64,000 nucleotides of DNA, from NCBI RefSeq assembly GCF_000003815.2, contig NW_023365777.1:232855-296854 (forward strand), written 5' to 3'. The translations under genes were made by a program, and so were the position numbers. Below are positions 12,650 to 24,899 of this stretch, in pieces. Source of the stretch: Branchiostoma floridae (lineage: Eukaryota > Chordata > Leptocardii > Amphioxiformes > Branchiostomatidae). The number at the start of each line of letters is the position of its first letter. Within the stretch, counting starts at the first letter, position 1. The notes under the pieces were generated by a model. It was not told where the DNA came from, did not search any database, and worked only from the letters and a program-made list of their open reading frames with translations.

Positions 12650-14890
12650 AATGTTAACTTCTTTTGTATCCAACAGTAGAATTCTTTGGAAGCGTGGTTC
12701 GTGTGTTTATGTATTTTTGTGATCACGTTTTGCTTTTCTTGACAATGAAGGTCTTTCCTATTATGTATATTAAGGTTGGTTTTGCTAGACAGACGGACTG
12801 TGAAGTTTGGTGCGTGACTCCTTTGTTGACCTTGTATATTTGGGCCCAAGTCAACAAGCCTGTTCAAACAGCACAAAAATAAAACCATAACGGCCATAGA
12901 TATCCCTTCGACAAAACATATCGCAGAAGGCCAGAATGACATCCCATATTTGGTATCCAAATATTGTGTCGGAAAAGTAACGGACTTGCAACGGACACAT
13001 TGCTGATGTATCGTTCTCCAAACATCCAACAGAAACCTTGATGAATTCTGTTGTAACTACAAGACAACAACTCATGTACATTCCTTATGACACATTGCAA
13101 CTGATGCATGCTTGAATTGGTTGAAAAGTCATTGTTAAGAGTTGACTCTATCACTGATTATTGATAATTGATACATATAACCAATTCACCAGGCAGCCTG
13201 ATCACCCCAGAGTCCTACGTATGCAGATCAACGTTACATTCTGGGACAAAGACATGTTGCCAAAGACAACCCCAGCCAGGCAGTGCTGCACAATCTGCAG
13301 CGAGTTCTGAGCGGTGAAGATTTATACGCCGAGCGGCCCGGCAGCCATTAGTGTCCCTGCAAATTTGATTAGAAAACGATGGCGATTTGCAGCGTTTGAG
13401 ATGATAGATAAATTACTACACCATCTTGCCAACTGCAGCGACGGTATGCGTGCCGTTACATTCGAAAAATTGGCTTCATCCGATTCTATATTGAAGTAGG
13501 GAAACCGGTTTTGGATGGAAAGAAATCAATGGTGATACGGACGCCGGTTTTTACCCAAATTGCTTGAAAAGAGAGAAGTTTAGCACGAATCCAAGATGGC
13601 GGCTCGGTGGGAGGACTTGTATACGTGAGGACGAGCGATCAATGACATTCACGTATGGGCGTCTGCCACAGGTCACGGCGTCTTGATGAGATAGCATTTC
13701 CCTCGGTGATGTTTCACGTCCAGCGTCAGGCCGACGGCACGTTTGTACGGCAGGATTGTTGAATATGGATTGCCAGCTTCCGAGATTTTTCTTGAACGAT
13801 AAATGAATCTAGAAATTAAGACGGAATATGTCATTTGACTTTATGTAATTTCACAGCTTGAAAGAATCACACAGTAACGTTTATTCCAATACAGGATGTC
13901 AAACATTGCCGCCTAAGCCACAGAAATATGTTTTACGTGACATTGGTCGGGTTAGGCTGTATTGGAGACGTGGTATGAAGAACTGCAGACCGTGACAAGA
14001 CACATTTCCCAACCATTTTCTGTTGTGATTATATACTAATGGGCTATATGCGAGCAATGCTTCAATACCGGGGAAGTGCAATAACTACAGGATATATGTA
14101 CAAATCTGACATATTGTCGCTTTTGCCTTCATGAAAAATGGAGATATTATTTTGTTTTGCGATTCTGTGCGTCTGTGTCAAGGTCATGTATGGGCCTTAT
14201 GGCGGCTATTCTTGGTACTGCATCAGAGCTTACGGGTTTTATATCGTTTGTCCTGGACATGCTGTGGTACCTGTCTTGATTTTTGGTTTTGATAGCTTTT
14301 GATATATGGAAAGAAGTGTTGTAGTTTTGGGTTCCCCAGTAGCTTGTTTTGGAACTGCAGGGACGTTTTTGTTAATATCTTTCGGAAAGGGTGAATAAAG
14401 GAACGACGATTTCCTTAATGTTCCGCATGCAAGGAATTTAGACAGAATTGTAACATTTTCCTGCCAATTGGGAATAACTCTACATACTTGATGAAATTGT
14501 GGAAATATGTGAACATCTGACAAAGTTGTCAAAGTTCGATTTTACTGAATCCCGGTGGCGTATATTCTAGTAGGGTACTCTTTTTGCTTTCTGTAAGTGC
14601 ATCTGGTGATGGTATAACGTATTATATCAAGACATTTTATTTGAAATTCGTCTCCTTTTCACTCCAAAATATTAATACAAAAAATCGTACTATTGTTTTT
14701 CACCAAACGGAGTTCCGAAATTAATTGTCACATTATCCCTCAGTCCTGTATGTAATCCTTTGTCGTTAATGCATCCGTTTCTCTTAATTGGTGGCGCCAT
14801 TTCGTCGTGAACGTTTAAAAAGCGAAGCTAATTGTTTTACTTTCCTGTGATACGCTATTATATTACATTATATTCACTACAGAGCCTCTA
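12650..14890. other. Gene-free stretch
   Basis: A 130-codon minus frame at 12637-13029 runs into the hAT-like element and has no recognisable domain; I treat it as chance. No repeat recognised at 13100-14890. Confidence 0.4.
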
Positions 14891-14899
14891 GTGCAAACA

Positions 14900-15430
14900 A
14901 TGTGTTAAGATGACAATGTTCTTCTTTTTTATTTTAACGTTTTTTTTTCACCAAAAGAAGAATTAGCACGACTTTCCAAGGCAAATGCAAATAGTCAGAA
15001 TTTCAGCACCAAGGACAAATGCATTACAAAGCCTGTAGTTTTTTTCTACTTTGAATCTTTTAACAAGAAATTATAGATACTTACACAAAGAATAACAAAA
15101 CAAAAAAAAGAGCCTCCCTAATACACTAACCTATTTTAACGGGTTAGTTCAAAGCAAGGTCAAGTTTGACTACTTCTTGGCAATGAAATAAGGTGTTGGG
15201 TGCTGGAAATAGTGATGCAAGGAAAGGAGATAGCGGTGAACATTCGTTTTTAAGGCTGGAAGGTTATAAACAAGAAAGAAACAGTTGTCATTGAGAAAGT
15301 TCCATAGTTTGACAGCCCGGGGAAAGAAGCTGTTGTTGTAGAAGGACTTTGAGATCAGTAGTTGAACAGTATATAGTGATGTGAGTTTGTTTGAGTGTCC
15401 CACTGTGCCTTTGAAAAAGGCACATAACAC
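14900..15430 (-). pseudogene. LINE 3' stub: C-terminal end of reverse transcriptase ORF
   Basis: The minus-strand frame at 15170-15430 contains 'SFYNNSFFPRAVKLWNFLND' followed by 'LPALKTNVHRYLLSLH'. This fits the C-terminal signature of non-LTR retrotransposon ORF2 (N-S-F-F-P-R-x-[IV]-x-x-W-N-x-L, then a short stretch ending F/L-K-x-x-h-h-x-h-L), which is established family knowledge. The catalytic reverse transcriptase core and endonuclease are absent, so this is a 5'-truncated copy. An AT-rich, A-run-bearing tail (to about 14900) is consistent with a LINE 3' UTR. It stops abruptly upstream of about 15430, beside sequence resembling a SINE tail ('gagagtcacacctctagca', 15521-15539). Confidence 0.7.
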
Positions 15431-15544
15431 CTTTTCCTCAAAACGGCTAAAATGAGCACCCAGCTTCGGTCAGGAGCGTAAACTCGGATGAGACGTAAAG
15501 TTAGGGGCCCTTGGTTTGAGGAGAGTCACACCTCTAGCATGTTT

Positions 15545-16080
15545 GATCACGTCACCCTCCTTTGACGAAAAGGATAGGACACTATCACAGTTTAAGTGGA
15601 TCTTACAGTGTGGGATTAAAACTGGTTATTCCGACGAATTCATTATTTAGTGTAAAGTCGTGTTTCCTTAATCAAGAACTTCAGGTATTTTTCCTAGCAC
15701 AAATATCCTTCATGGTTTACTCTTACATCAGTAATTTTCGAGCAAATATAAACCGGGTTCTGAAATTTAGAAGCTACAAAATAGTTGTCACATGCGATTC
15801 ATACCCCTGGTTTGAAAATTGCCACCACCGATCAATGGCATTTCTTAGTCTTATCGACGCAGGCCAAATATGTGGATAACATTTCACGCGCTGTGCGCAT
15901 ATGACAGCTACAAATCCCCAGGGGCTTTCACAGGTGGGAATATCAATGATATTCAACGGCCTACTGTATGGCGTTCCACGTGATTTGGCTTCTGGGAGTT
16001 TCCGTGATAGTACTCTCACTATGGAGTGGTGCTTCGGGTTTTGCCCGTTCGTTCGGAACCTTGTAGTGCCTATTGGCAGA
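15545..16080. other. Gene-free stretch
   Basis: A 105-codon plus frame at 15562-15879 has no recognisable motif. No repeat seen. Confidence 0.4.
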
Positions 16081-16081
16081 T

Positions 16082-16545
16082 AGGGCAGTAAGATTCAGTA
16101 GCAGGGTATTTTTACAGGGATGGGTTGCTAGTCTTAAACCTTTGACATTCTCGAGGTACCGTCTCTAATATGCTTCCGGAATTCCGTCAAATTTTCAAAA
16201 CGTGGCCCGGCTATAGACAGCTTTCGGGAACAAAAAGTCTAATATAAAAGACAAAAAAAACCACACACACAAAACGTAGAAAAAATATCATGAGCATGAT
16301 TTCTGTTGATTCCTTAATAATTATTTTATTTCTCGTTTCCATAAACATCCCGGCCGGGCCCCGGTTGGAAATGTGACCATAGGAGATCACTGGACACCCA
16401 TTTACGTCCATTCCGAAAGACGGATACAGCCCCAAACGAGATGCCCTACCCCGTATTGAACCAAGGTCTCCCAGTTACGGACTGATTGGAATCTGGAGCT
16501 CAACTGTTAGGTTGCTACCATTTGAGCTTTCCCTTTCCGCTTTCG
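16082..16545 (-). mobile_element. SINE family A, reversed copy, possibly interrupted
   Basis: On the minus strand the head reads 'ctcaaatggtagcaacc...' (A-box-like, plus ~16520), then 'ttggttcaatacg' (B-box-like, plus ~16465) and 'ttcggaatggacgtaaatggg'. The 3' end reads 'ccctgtaaaaataccctgct', as in the copies at 27780 and 55565. About 130 bp in the middle (plus 16205-16335) is foreign, AT-rich sequence, so this may be a nested insertion or a diverged body. Confidence 0.6.
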
Positions 16546-16559
16546 GTCTTTAAAGGTGT

Positions 16560-17500
16560 CCTTTTGTCCTCTGCAGATACAAGCTACAAATGTATTCTTT
16601 GGCACAAAAGGAACTCGTAAAGGCTCAACTCGTAGCTGTCCTATAGATTTCTAATATCTGGTGTCTCTAATTTCATCGTTTATAGTTGGTGGCATTCATA
16701 TACAAGTTTATTGGCAGTTATTTGTCTTACTGTATGTACGTTTGGTCCCATATAGTTACATTTAAGAGCCCATTTTCTTGTGATCTTTTATTGCATAATT
16801 CCATCGTAGTAAGTACCATTTTGTATTGCCATTTATAACCCAAATGATATTACATGAGTAAGATGTCCAATATAAATGTTCATTGCTAAGAATGAAGTAC
16901 CGTGATTTCATATTCGCATGAAATGAGAAAATTCTCTGTGGCATAAACTGTTTAAATAAAACACAAAGAAAACCACGTCTTAACAATTATGATACCGGTG
17001 TACCGCGATCTTGTGCAATGTATACCCTTTTTGAAATCATGAAATTCATGCTTTATTATTTAGCTTCTGACACTTTGTTATGATGGATGTATTTCGGCCC
17101 CACCCAGAAAATCTAAAAATAAAAACGAAGGGCAATATCATTTTGAAATATCTTTAGTTTGTTTGCGTTGACAGCTTATTGGAGCATCAGTTAAACATCG
17201 GCCAGGATTCTGTCTATAATAAAGTTTGAGAAACGATTGGTTATAATTCGCGCTCCTGGTTTATAGAGATAAAAAACAGCCTTTTGAGTACAGGTCTCCA
17301 CACAGCGTCACCGTGTGTGTGCGTCAGATGCATTGCCCTTGGTGATTGCAACATATCAAATATGCCGAGCTTTTTTCCGTTGATGCAAGAAGATACGATC
17401 TGACACGGAAGCCAAATTACAAATCACGGGTGGGCCCGTGTCACAGAGCGGCGATCACGCGATACAAACAACTGTGCGTGCTGACAGGGCGACCTGTTGA
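16560..17500. other. Gene-free stretch
   Basis: AT-rich, nothing recognised. Open frames are at most 75 codons. Confidence 0.45.
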
Positions 17501-17504
17501 GGCA

Positions 17505-17825
17505 ATCTCACTACTTACAGATGCGGTCCCAAACGTGGAGTATTTAGACAATGATAGGTAGAACTTATTCGGTTTACATGCGGTGTTTACGGTGCGGTCC
17601 CAAACGTAAGGTATTTACATAAATGCAATAATAGGTAGAACATACCTTGCGGCCTCGAACTAAATGTTGACATAAAATGAATGCTGAAAAGCAATCTTGA
17701 GTTGCTTGGGACTATATTGTCAATACCACATAAGCTACTTAGGCACTATTAGCAAGGAAAACTTCAATCTAAGGTTTGATTAAACCTCATGTTTGGGACC
17801 GCATCTGCTAGAAGCGACACCTAGC
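17505..17825. mobile_element. MITE with AGATGCGGTCCCAAAC ends and an internal duplication
   Basis: 'agatgcggtcccaaacgt' at 17519 is mirrored by 'atgtttgggaccgcatct' at 17791-17808. A second copy of the left end plus about 50 bp ('gcggtcccaaacgtaaggtatttacat...ataggtagaaca') starts at about 17598, so the left end is duplicated with a period of about 76 bp. No coding frame and no clear target duplication. A solo end lies at 11050-11100. Confidence 0.75.
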
Positions 17826-17839
17826 TGCCTATACGTGCG

Positions 17840-18900
17840 TAATAGAAACCCGACAGTTTTGCCCTGAGGAAGGTGAAAGGCGGTCACCGAACTGTCAGTC
17901 TTTAAGAAGCTTGTAGCAAAATCTGTATATTGAATGTAGCTGGTTTTAGTTGCAGCAAATTTTCGTCTTTTGTTTCTCTAGAACGTTGCCTGGATAGTAT
18001 CCTGTCATCTCTTTAAAGCCATTGACAAAGTAAAAGTGCTTTGCAATGCTGCCTGCTTTTTTTCACGAAGGATCGCTCCAGGGTCCCCTACTCTTTATCG
18101 CACAATAGAAAAAGATCGGGCACTTCAGCACAGTAGACAATGACTGAGTGCAGCAGGTGCCCCCGAGAAATGAAGCTTATTTACACGGCGCCAAGCCACA
18201 ATCTTCCCTAATTCTCTCTCCCACCCCATTTCCTAAACTTCCTCGGATTTTGCCAGGGGTGCTTCCTCTTCATTTGTACCCCCCATTCCACCTGGGTGGC
18301 GACCCTATGAATTTGACAGTATGCTCGACGAGTTTCATAGATTTAAAACACGTTTCTTTTTACCCATCACTTGTTTTGTTGCCGTTTAAGTCATACTTCT
18401 ACATTTTGCATGATGTTCTATGGCCTAGTGAAGAGTTTGTTGTATTTATGTTATTCACTCAAAAGGTATCGAATAAAATTGGTAGACATAGACAGCACGA
18501 CGTGGCGACAGATCCCGAATTCAAATTATGCAACTTATATCCTCGCTGCCACGTGCACTGCATGAAACAATAGTACAAAATAAACATTTGAATAATAGCA
18601 GTAACAAAGTTTAGCTCTTTGATAGAATGTTCAGATTCTCTACCCATAGTATTAGATGAGCAAGTGATAACTTTAAAAACCGTTGCGTTGCCATTCAATT
18701 CACGACCTGCGTCTAGCCTGACTACAGTTTCCTCATTGCTTTACTTAGGACTTTATAAGAACTTTGTCAATCTTTACGTTTGCAACGAACAGTGTCGTTG
18801 TCAGTGCTAAGTTCATAGTGAAAAATGATGCAGGTATATAAGTTAGAAAACATGTTGATGAATGTTGTAAATGATAATTACTTCTGTTGAAGAAAGATTA
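17840..18900. other. Gene-free stretch
   Basis: A 141-codon plus frame at 18148-18573 begins in proline-rich sequence and shows no domain. 17850-17910 forms a weak two-stem structure that was examined as a ribozyme and rejected. Confidence 0.4.
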
Positions 18901-18908
18901 TCTATGAT

Positions 18909-18964
18909 AACACGGTGGCGTCAGTGATGGTATGCAGACAATCAGACTGTCACGCCACTGTGTT
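18909..18964. repeat. Imperfect hairpin
   Basis: 'aacacggtggcgtcagt' (18909-18925) pairs with 'actgtcacgccactgtgtt' (18946-18964), leaving one bulge and one mismatch and a loop of 20 nt. No copy seen elsewhere in the window. Confidence 0.6.
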
Positions 18965-19124
18965 TCTTGATAGTTTTGTTTGATCCATGGTTTTATATGG
19001 CCATTATATGGCAATGACTTGTGTCGTTTACACGGTACCGTAGGCACCTTGACCGACAAGCAAACGTTCACACAAGCTGAAGAATACATTGGTATCCTAT
19101 GTTTGACGTAAAATGATGTCCCGT

Positions 19125-19180
19125 TTTCGTGTAGGCGTCTCGAGCACGTTAAAGGGGAAAGGCTTCACTGTAAAACACAC
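19125..19180 (+). repeat. SINE family A tail fragment
   Basis: 'gtctcgagcacgttaaagggg' and 'cactgtaaaa' resemble the 3' half of the SINE at 55565-55800 ('gtctcgagtacgttaaatggg', 'cctgtaaaa'). The head is missing. Confidence 0.45.
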
Positions 19181-19194
19181 TCTGTAAGAACAAG

Positions 19195-19310
19195 CCTTCG
19201 GTCAATCCTCTGACTCTTTTCAAGTTGAAATTACCCGAATCATATATACCACGTGACTTGAACGGATGTGTGACGTCAGCAATGGGTCAAAGGTGCCAGG
19301 TAGTCTGTAA
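19195..19310 (+). repeat. Dispersed repeat with TGACGTCA core, copy 2
   Basis: Shares 'acccgaatc', 'gtgacttgaacgga' and 'tgacgtcagcaatgggt' with copy 1. The TGACGTCA lies at 19271-19278. Confidence 0.7.
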
Positions 19311-19319
19311 TGTTTTTGC

Positions 19320-20970
19320 AACGTACTTTGTGATAGCTCTTATATCAACTAAGTGCAAGGCTTCACCACTGCCAAAAGGCCTGTCCTTCCCCACCTATTT
19401 TGTGAACCCCAAGGCAAAATCCACAAAGATACATGGACGAGACATCATATTCGTGCCATATCGATTTCATATCAGTAGAAAGCAAAGTAAAGTTTGAGCG
19501 CAGTATTTTTCCACACTTTGACATTGTTGAATATCAGCCAAACGTTAAGCACAGCGTTTCTGGAGCCCTCACGAAGTGCAATTTTTCAGGTGTAAATAGG
19601 GTCACCGATGTGTCCTTACTAGTTCTATCATTTGTATACCGGTCCATAGGGCTGCCACCTACCTTTATTATATTTATACCAATATGAATACAAATATTAA
19701 GCATTCGATAATAATCAGGTTCATTTAAAATTTACGCTTTCGCAAACCTTAGCTGTTAAAAAAGCTGACCAAGGTGTGTCTTGTATGCCATGAAATTATT
19801 TTTTTTTGTATGCGATATTACACTCTTTATTACATTACACTCTTTACTACGAATAATTTCACGCTGACTTAGCCAAATGTGTGTCAATTGTTGACCGGCT
19901 CAAAGTAGGCCACACACCGATATTCCATATACCAAACTATCAGTACCATGTACTCCCGTGTTAAAGGTGCCGACTATCTGTCAAATTTCATCACGATACG
20001 AAACCTTTCACATTGATTTCTTTGTGCATTTGCTATTGATTGGTGTATAGCATAATGAAATCCCTTTCAGATTCAGTGGTGCATGTATCAGCCTACGTCA
20101 GTTGGTCATTACAGGGCACGTTGAAGAACCAAAACCGCGTTTCCATCTCGTTACATCCTTGTAAGGTCTTACCGACTTTCGTCATCTTCTCAAATCTCGC
20201 AATATCCCGCGAGACTTCACGGTAACTTCACGGCATCGATATCGGATATGATTATACGTCTGTATTTCAAAGGCTGTGTTAGAAGGCTTCGGATGTCGCC
20301 TCTCATTTCGTTATACAATGTGATAGCGTTTGAAGATCTATCAGTATAGCCATTGAAATGCATGTAACGTTGCAGGGTGGTTCGTTTCGTGCATAAAGTA
20401 TTTTGTGATAGTTAAACTTCTAAGTGTGTTTTTATAATTTTTTGCAAACCTGGATATCGATTACCAGACGAAATGGCGCTTTGGCCATAAACAGAGATAA
20501 TGAATAACGAAAAAGGGTGTCGGATGACTCGCCTCGAAACTTTCATGTAATCCGAACAACGGTTTCATGTTATACTGCTCCGCTAAGAGTCTAAGTTTAC
20601 GATCACTATGTGTAGTTTGTTACCACCGTCACGTCTGCATCGTTCTAAATTTGCTTCACTCGCAACGAGAAACACCGCCATCAAATCCCTGCCCCCTCCC
20701 CCCGGCCCTTCCGTTACACCGCCGGGCTTTAGATCCTACTACGATCCATCGTCAGAGAGATTGCCGTGAAGCAGGAACACCAATCAACAAAAAATGAGCA
20801 TTGATTTTTTTCTGGTTGTTGGCCGAGTTTCAGCTTCATTCGCGCGCATTGGGAAATCCAGAAGTCTCTTTGTGTCAAAATAGTGGTCGAAGAGTTTTAT
20901 TTTCGGACGTCCGATTCATAATTGTGTAAGGCAACTTTTTAACTGATTCTGATCAGATCTCATTCAGTTA
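19320..20970. other. Gene-free stretch
   Basis: A 17-bp direct repeat 'ttacactctttattaca' lies at 19818-19850. Otherwise only short open frames. Confidence 0.45.
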
Positions 20971-20975
20971 ATATT

Positions 20976-21227
20976 TCCCAGTACCAGCACTAGGCATATT
21001 TTCCATTACCAACACTAGGCATATTATCCAGAACCAACACTAGGCATATTATCCAGAACCAACACTAGGCATATTATCCAGTACCAACACTAGGCATATT
21101 ATCCAGTACCAACACTAGGCATATTATCCAGTACCAACACCGGGAATATTTTCCATTACCAACACTAGGCATATTTTCAAGAACCAAAAATAGCCATATT
21201 TCCAGGTTCTAAAATAGGCAAATTTCC
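20976..21227 (+). repeat. 25-bp minisatellite, left array
   Basis: About ten tandem units of 'accaacactaggcatattat' plus 'ccagt' (25 bp; anchors at 21011, 21036, 21061, 21086, 21111). The central units are nearly identical and the outer ones drift. The array runs into the N gap, so its true length is unknown. The same unit occurs in inverted orientation at 22141-22492. Confidence 0.9.
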
Positions 21228-21327
21228 NNNNNNNNNNNNNNNNNNNNNNNNNNNNNNNNNNNNNNNNNNNNNNNNNNNNNNNNNNNNNNNNNNNNNNNNN
21301 NNNNNNNNNNNNNNNNNNNNNNNNNNN
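21228..21327. other. Assembly gap (100 N)
   Basis: Exactly 100 N, so a placeholder of unknown true size. It interrupts or terminates the 25-bp minisatellite, the usual kind of sequence on which an assembly breaks. Confidence 0.98.
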
Positions 21328-22140
21328 AAAGAAGTGCACTAATTTTACATCGAATAGAATGCTCTGTTAACTTTTCTAGTACATTCTTGAAATATCCACT
21401 TTTTCGAATTTGAACGCAAAACCTTTAGACTATCAAACACGTCAACTACCCTAAATACAACACCACTTCGCCATCGTAGAGCAATTTCAGATTGGGTCAG
21501 TGAGATATCGTCCGACTTTAGGCCCACATCATGTCTAGATATCATTCAGGACTGTCGTGGGTCATGAAGAAAGTTTCGATCCGTGTCTGACTTATGAACA
21601 TACGTGGGAACAGTACCATACTATTCTGCATACAAATGAAACTGTATGTACTACTTTCCTTTGAAAGTATTGTATTGAAGCTCATGAATCGCATTGTTGC
21701 AAATGCCAGAGGATCTTACTTCATAAAGGTGATTCTGTCAATCATCTTATCACTTACGAATGATCTATCATTAATCTGTAGTTTGCAATTGTACTTTTGT
21801 GCAAGCTATTTTCTATAGAGTTGTTAGACGATAGAATACCTTATGATGCATACTTGATGCAAAGTAGAGGTTTATTGACCTATAGGAGGAGGGGGTCAAA
21901 CGCCACTGGGTACACATAAACTTTGAAAGTAACTCAGGGAACAGAATGAATTGTGATGTATACGCATAGCATAGCGGTAAAGATGTAACGACATATTGAT
22001 TCAGCATACGATAACGGGTACAGTCGTACATGGGCGACTCGACTCCAACTGGCACGTTTGATAGTACTTTTTAGCTTTGATCAGTTTGTGACATTGGCTT
22101 TGTGCTATTTATGGTTTTTGTCTCGCCAGTTGTAGCCGGT
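21328..22140. other. Spacer between inverted minisatellites
   Basis: About 0.8 kb of ordinary AT-rich sequence with open frames of at most 80 codons and no motif recognised. Confidence 0.5.
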
Positions 22141-22492
22141 TGTAGGGAAATTTGGCTAGTGCTGGTACTGGAAAATACGGCTAGTGTAGGTACTGGAAAA
22201 TATGCATCGTGTTTGTACTAGAAAATCTTTCAACGTTGTTACTGGAAAATATGCGTGGAGTAGGTACCGGAAAAACGCATAGAGTTGGTAAATAGAGTTG
22301 AAAATATAGCTAGTGGTAGTACTATAAAACATGGTTAGTGTTGGTATTAGAAAATGTACCTGGTACAGGTACTGAAAAATATGGCTAATGTTGGTACTAG
22401 AAAGTGCATCTGGTGTAGGTACTGGAAAATATGGCTAGTGTTGGTACTGGCAAATATGCCTAGTTTCGGGACTGGAAAATATACCTAGTTAA
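22141..22492 (-). repeat. 25-bp minisatellite, right array, inverted
   Basis: About fourteen diverged units of 'ggctagtgttggtactggaa' plus 'aatat' (25 bp). This is the reverse complement of the left-array unit. Units here are more diverged than on the left. The spacing (array, 0.8 kb, inverted array) resembles a foldback element. Confidence 0.85.
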
Positions 22493-22499
22493 TGTAAAC

Positions 22500-24850
22500 C
22501 TATCACAAACAATAGTTGCAATATACAAACATTACCGAGTTTTAACATAAAACCGTTCGCCCTACAAATGTTCCAATTTTAAGATTCCGCAGTGCGCTTG
22601 AATTTGAATATCCAGGCGATGGCATATATCGTTTGACAACGAGCACAGTTATGATGGAAACCACAGCCGATAAGTCCCCGTGATAAATCGGTGTTTCCGC
22701 GTTCAGACTACAGAACTATTTTTAGAATCCTCTTGTACCTTGTCATCATTTGTATGCCGTAACAGGTACATTTTGGACATTTCTATGCTCGACGATTTCT
22801 GGGCGTTTCAGTAGGTCCTATCCTTGGTTGGTCCGCAGAATAAGTTTACTTCAAGAGCACACTTGCATAATGAGCCTTTTCCTGTTTTGTTCAGTTAAAT
22901 TATCATATCTGAAATGTCATGAGTATGGATATTACATCGTCAACTGGTCTTGCGATCATCGTACAATTTTGCAAGCTGTCTTCAGAATGTTTCTCGGCCG
23001 TCGGTTATGTCCTTGCCTGCTTGAATATTCTTCCATATATCCCACACGGGGTTTTGACCTCCTCTTCTTTGAATGCATGTTCTCGAAGCTTTTCAGACAA
23101 AGTTCTGATCACTGAGTCCCTTAAAGTTTGTAATTCTGGTGGTATTTAGCACACATTCCTCATCGGCCATTTTCAAAGGCAACGAATATAGGTGCACAAC
23201 GAATAAAGGTGTACAAGCGTTACCTGCGTGTGATCATGAACATGACGTACGAACCCAGTGTGCCGTACAGTACCCGGTCATTTTCTGTCAATCCTACATG
23301 CACCACCAGACCACAGGAGATAGTGGCGTGGTCGGCGTTTACAAGGTGTGATTTGTCTTGTGTTAGGGCTGCTGAAAGCTTGGTCATGAATCGACCAAAA
23401 GGCGTCAATAGCAGTAATGTAATGAACGACTTTCAGCTTGACTCCCTGCGCCCGATTTCCGACCTATACAGGAATCCATCGATCTTCTCGTCAATATGGG
23501 AAGGTCAGAGGTCGCCTCACACAAAGGGTTCATTGGTGAACACTGAGGTTCGTACCGCACATTGTGTCCCGACAACATTTGCATCAGAGGGTACGACCAA
23601 GTGGCAAGTTGTCCCGGGGTTATCGTAACGACAGTGTATATATGCGTGTGGGGTGCACAAGCAGCTGCATTCCCGTGGGGATCGTAACCCCAGCATACCA
23701 GATTCTCCCATCACTTCCTCCATTACTATACATTAACTCATTAGCCGAACATTGTCACCGGCTCCTCTTAACGGATTCCTTCCACGTGAGTGGCTTTTCC
23801 GTCAGCGGATTCCCCGATGGGAACTCCCCCGGCAGGTTTAACCAAACAATGGTCTGATAATTGCGATGGAAGCATGTGGTGCAGGTGCTCATTAGTATGC
23901 ATGTGTGCCGTGAAACTGACAGGTGATGTGAACAGATGTAGCCATGACCTGTATGTGACGGCAGTGGCGTTGGTCCCCCCGTGATAAACTGCCGGGACGT
24001 GAGCGGGGTTTCCCGCCCGTAATTTCTGCAGGCTTGCGCCTGCTTATTCAAGGCAGCAACGTATGTGCCCGTCAGGGAAGATATACGGACTTGGCATTTG
24101 GACAGCTAAACTAAAGTCGGAGATGTGAAGCGTTGTCGTTGGTTTGGAATGAGGTTGCAAAACGAAAGTCTTCAATGTCGTAACATTTGGTTCTGGAGGG
24201 GGCCCAGCCTTCATCAATTATGAAGGTGCAACAGGACAACCGTACATCTCAGGTGACGTCTAATGGGCGGATGTCAAATTGGTTTATTGTCCAATATGGG
24301 TCGTAGCTGGGAATCGGTCATTCACATTTTCAATGTTTAGACGGGCCCCAGGGACTCTTGTGATCGGAATATCCGTCCATAAATAGAACTTTCTTCGAAA
24401 CAAACATTACTGAGAAACTGCAGAACATATAAGCTCGCTGCTCGGGATGCTAAGTTTGGTGCTTATTTTGAATATTTTAAATAGGTTGTGCTAATGTTGT
24501 GAGTTGCGGAATTCTTGTCGCATTAGACTCGATAGTCGCAAACAATGTAACTAGACCCGAAAGTTAAGGTAAAGTTGCGAGTTACTTAAATAGGCCCGAA
24601 ACAAGATCTCCACTAGGGCACGATCGCAAAAGTAATGGCAGTCTTGAGATAGGCATGCATGTTTCAGGAAAAATCCAGGTGCCATCTTACTTTTAAAAAA
24701 GAAGAATGTCTTAGATCCTGCCACAGCCTGCTTAGAAATTTTACACCATCATTTGAATTTATTTGGATCAACAATTAGTTCAACATTTCTGTTAGCTATT
24801 CTACTTGTGGACGTATACATGCACTATGCATTCATATGACAGGCAGGGAG
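22500..24850. other. Gene-free stretch
   Basis: Frames of 121 codons (22750-23115) and 139 codons (23209-23628) on the plus strand were read and show no recognisable domain. 23760-24060 is locally GC-richer. A weak 55-bp direct repeat ('taggcccgaaa'/'tagacccgaaa') lies at 24548-24600. Confidence 0.4.
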
Positions 24851-24853
24851 ACT

Positions 24854-24877
24854 ACCTAACCTACCTACCTACCTACC
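24854..24877 (+). repeat. Short (CTAC)n microsatellite
   Basis: Four to five uninterrupted 'ctac' units within an 'acct'-rich run. Confidence 0.85.
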
Positions 24878-24899
24878 CAGTCCCCTGACCCCCAGGTCG

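Noticed and set aside
17850-17910. Hammerhead-ribozyme-like core (CTGAGGA ... GAA, with a small stem between)
   Set aside because: The second core element lacks one A (GAAC instead of GAAA) and the bases before CTGAGGA cannot pair with those after the supposed cleavage site, so stem I is absent.
20976-22492. Regular 25-bp repeats as a CRISPR array
   Set aside because: Units are directly adjacent with no unique spacers, and the surroundings are eukaryotic.
23209-23628. 139-codon frame as a coding exon
   Set aside because: No motif, no convincing splice sites, and overlapping frames of similar length on the other strand.
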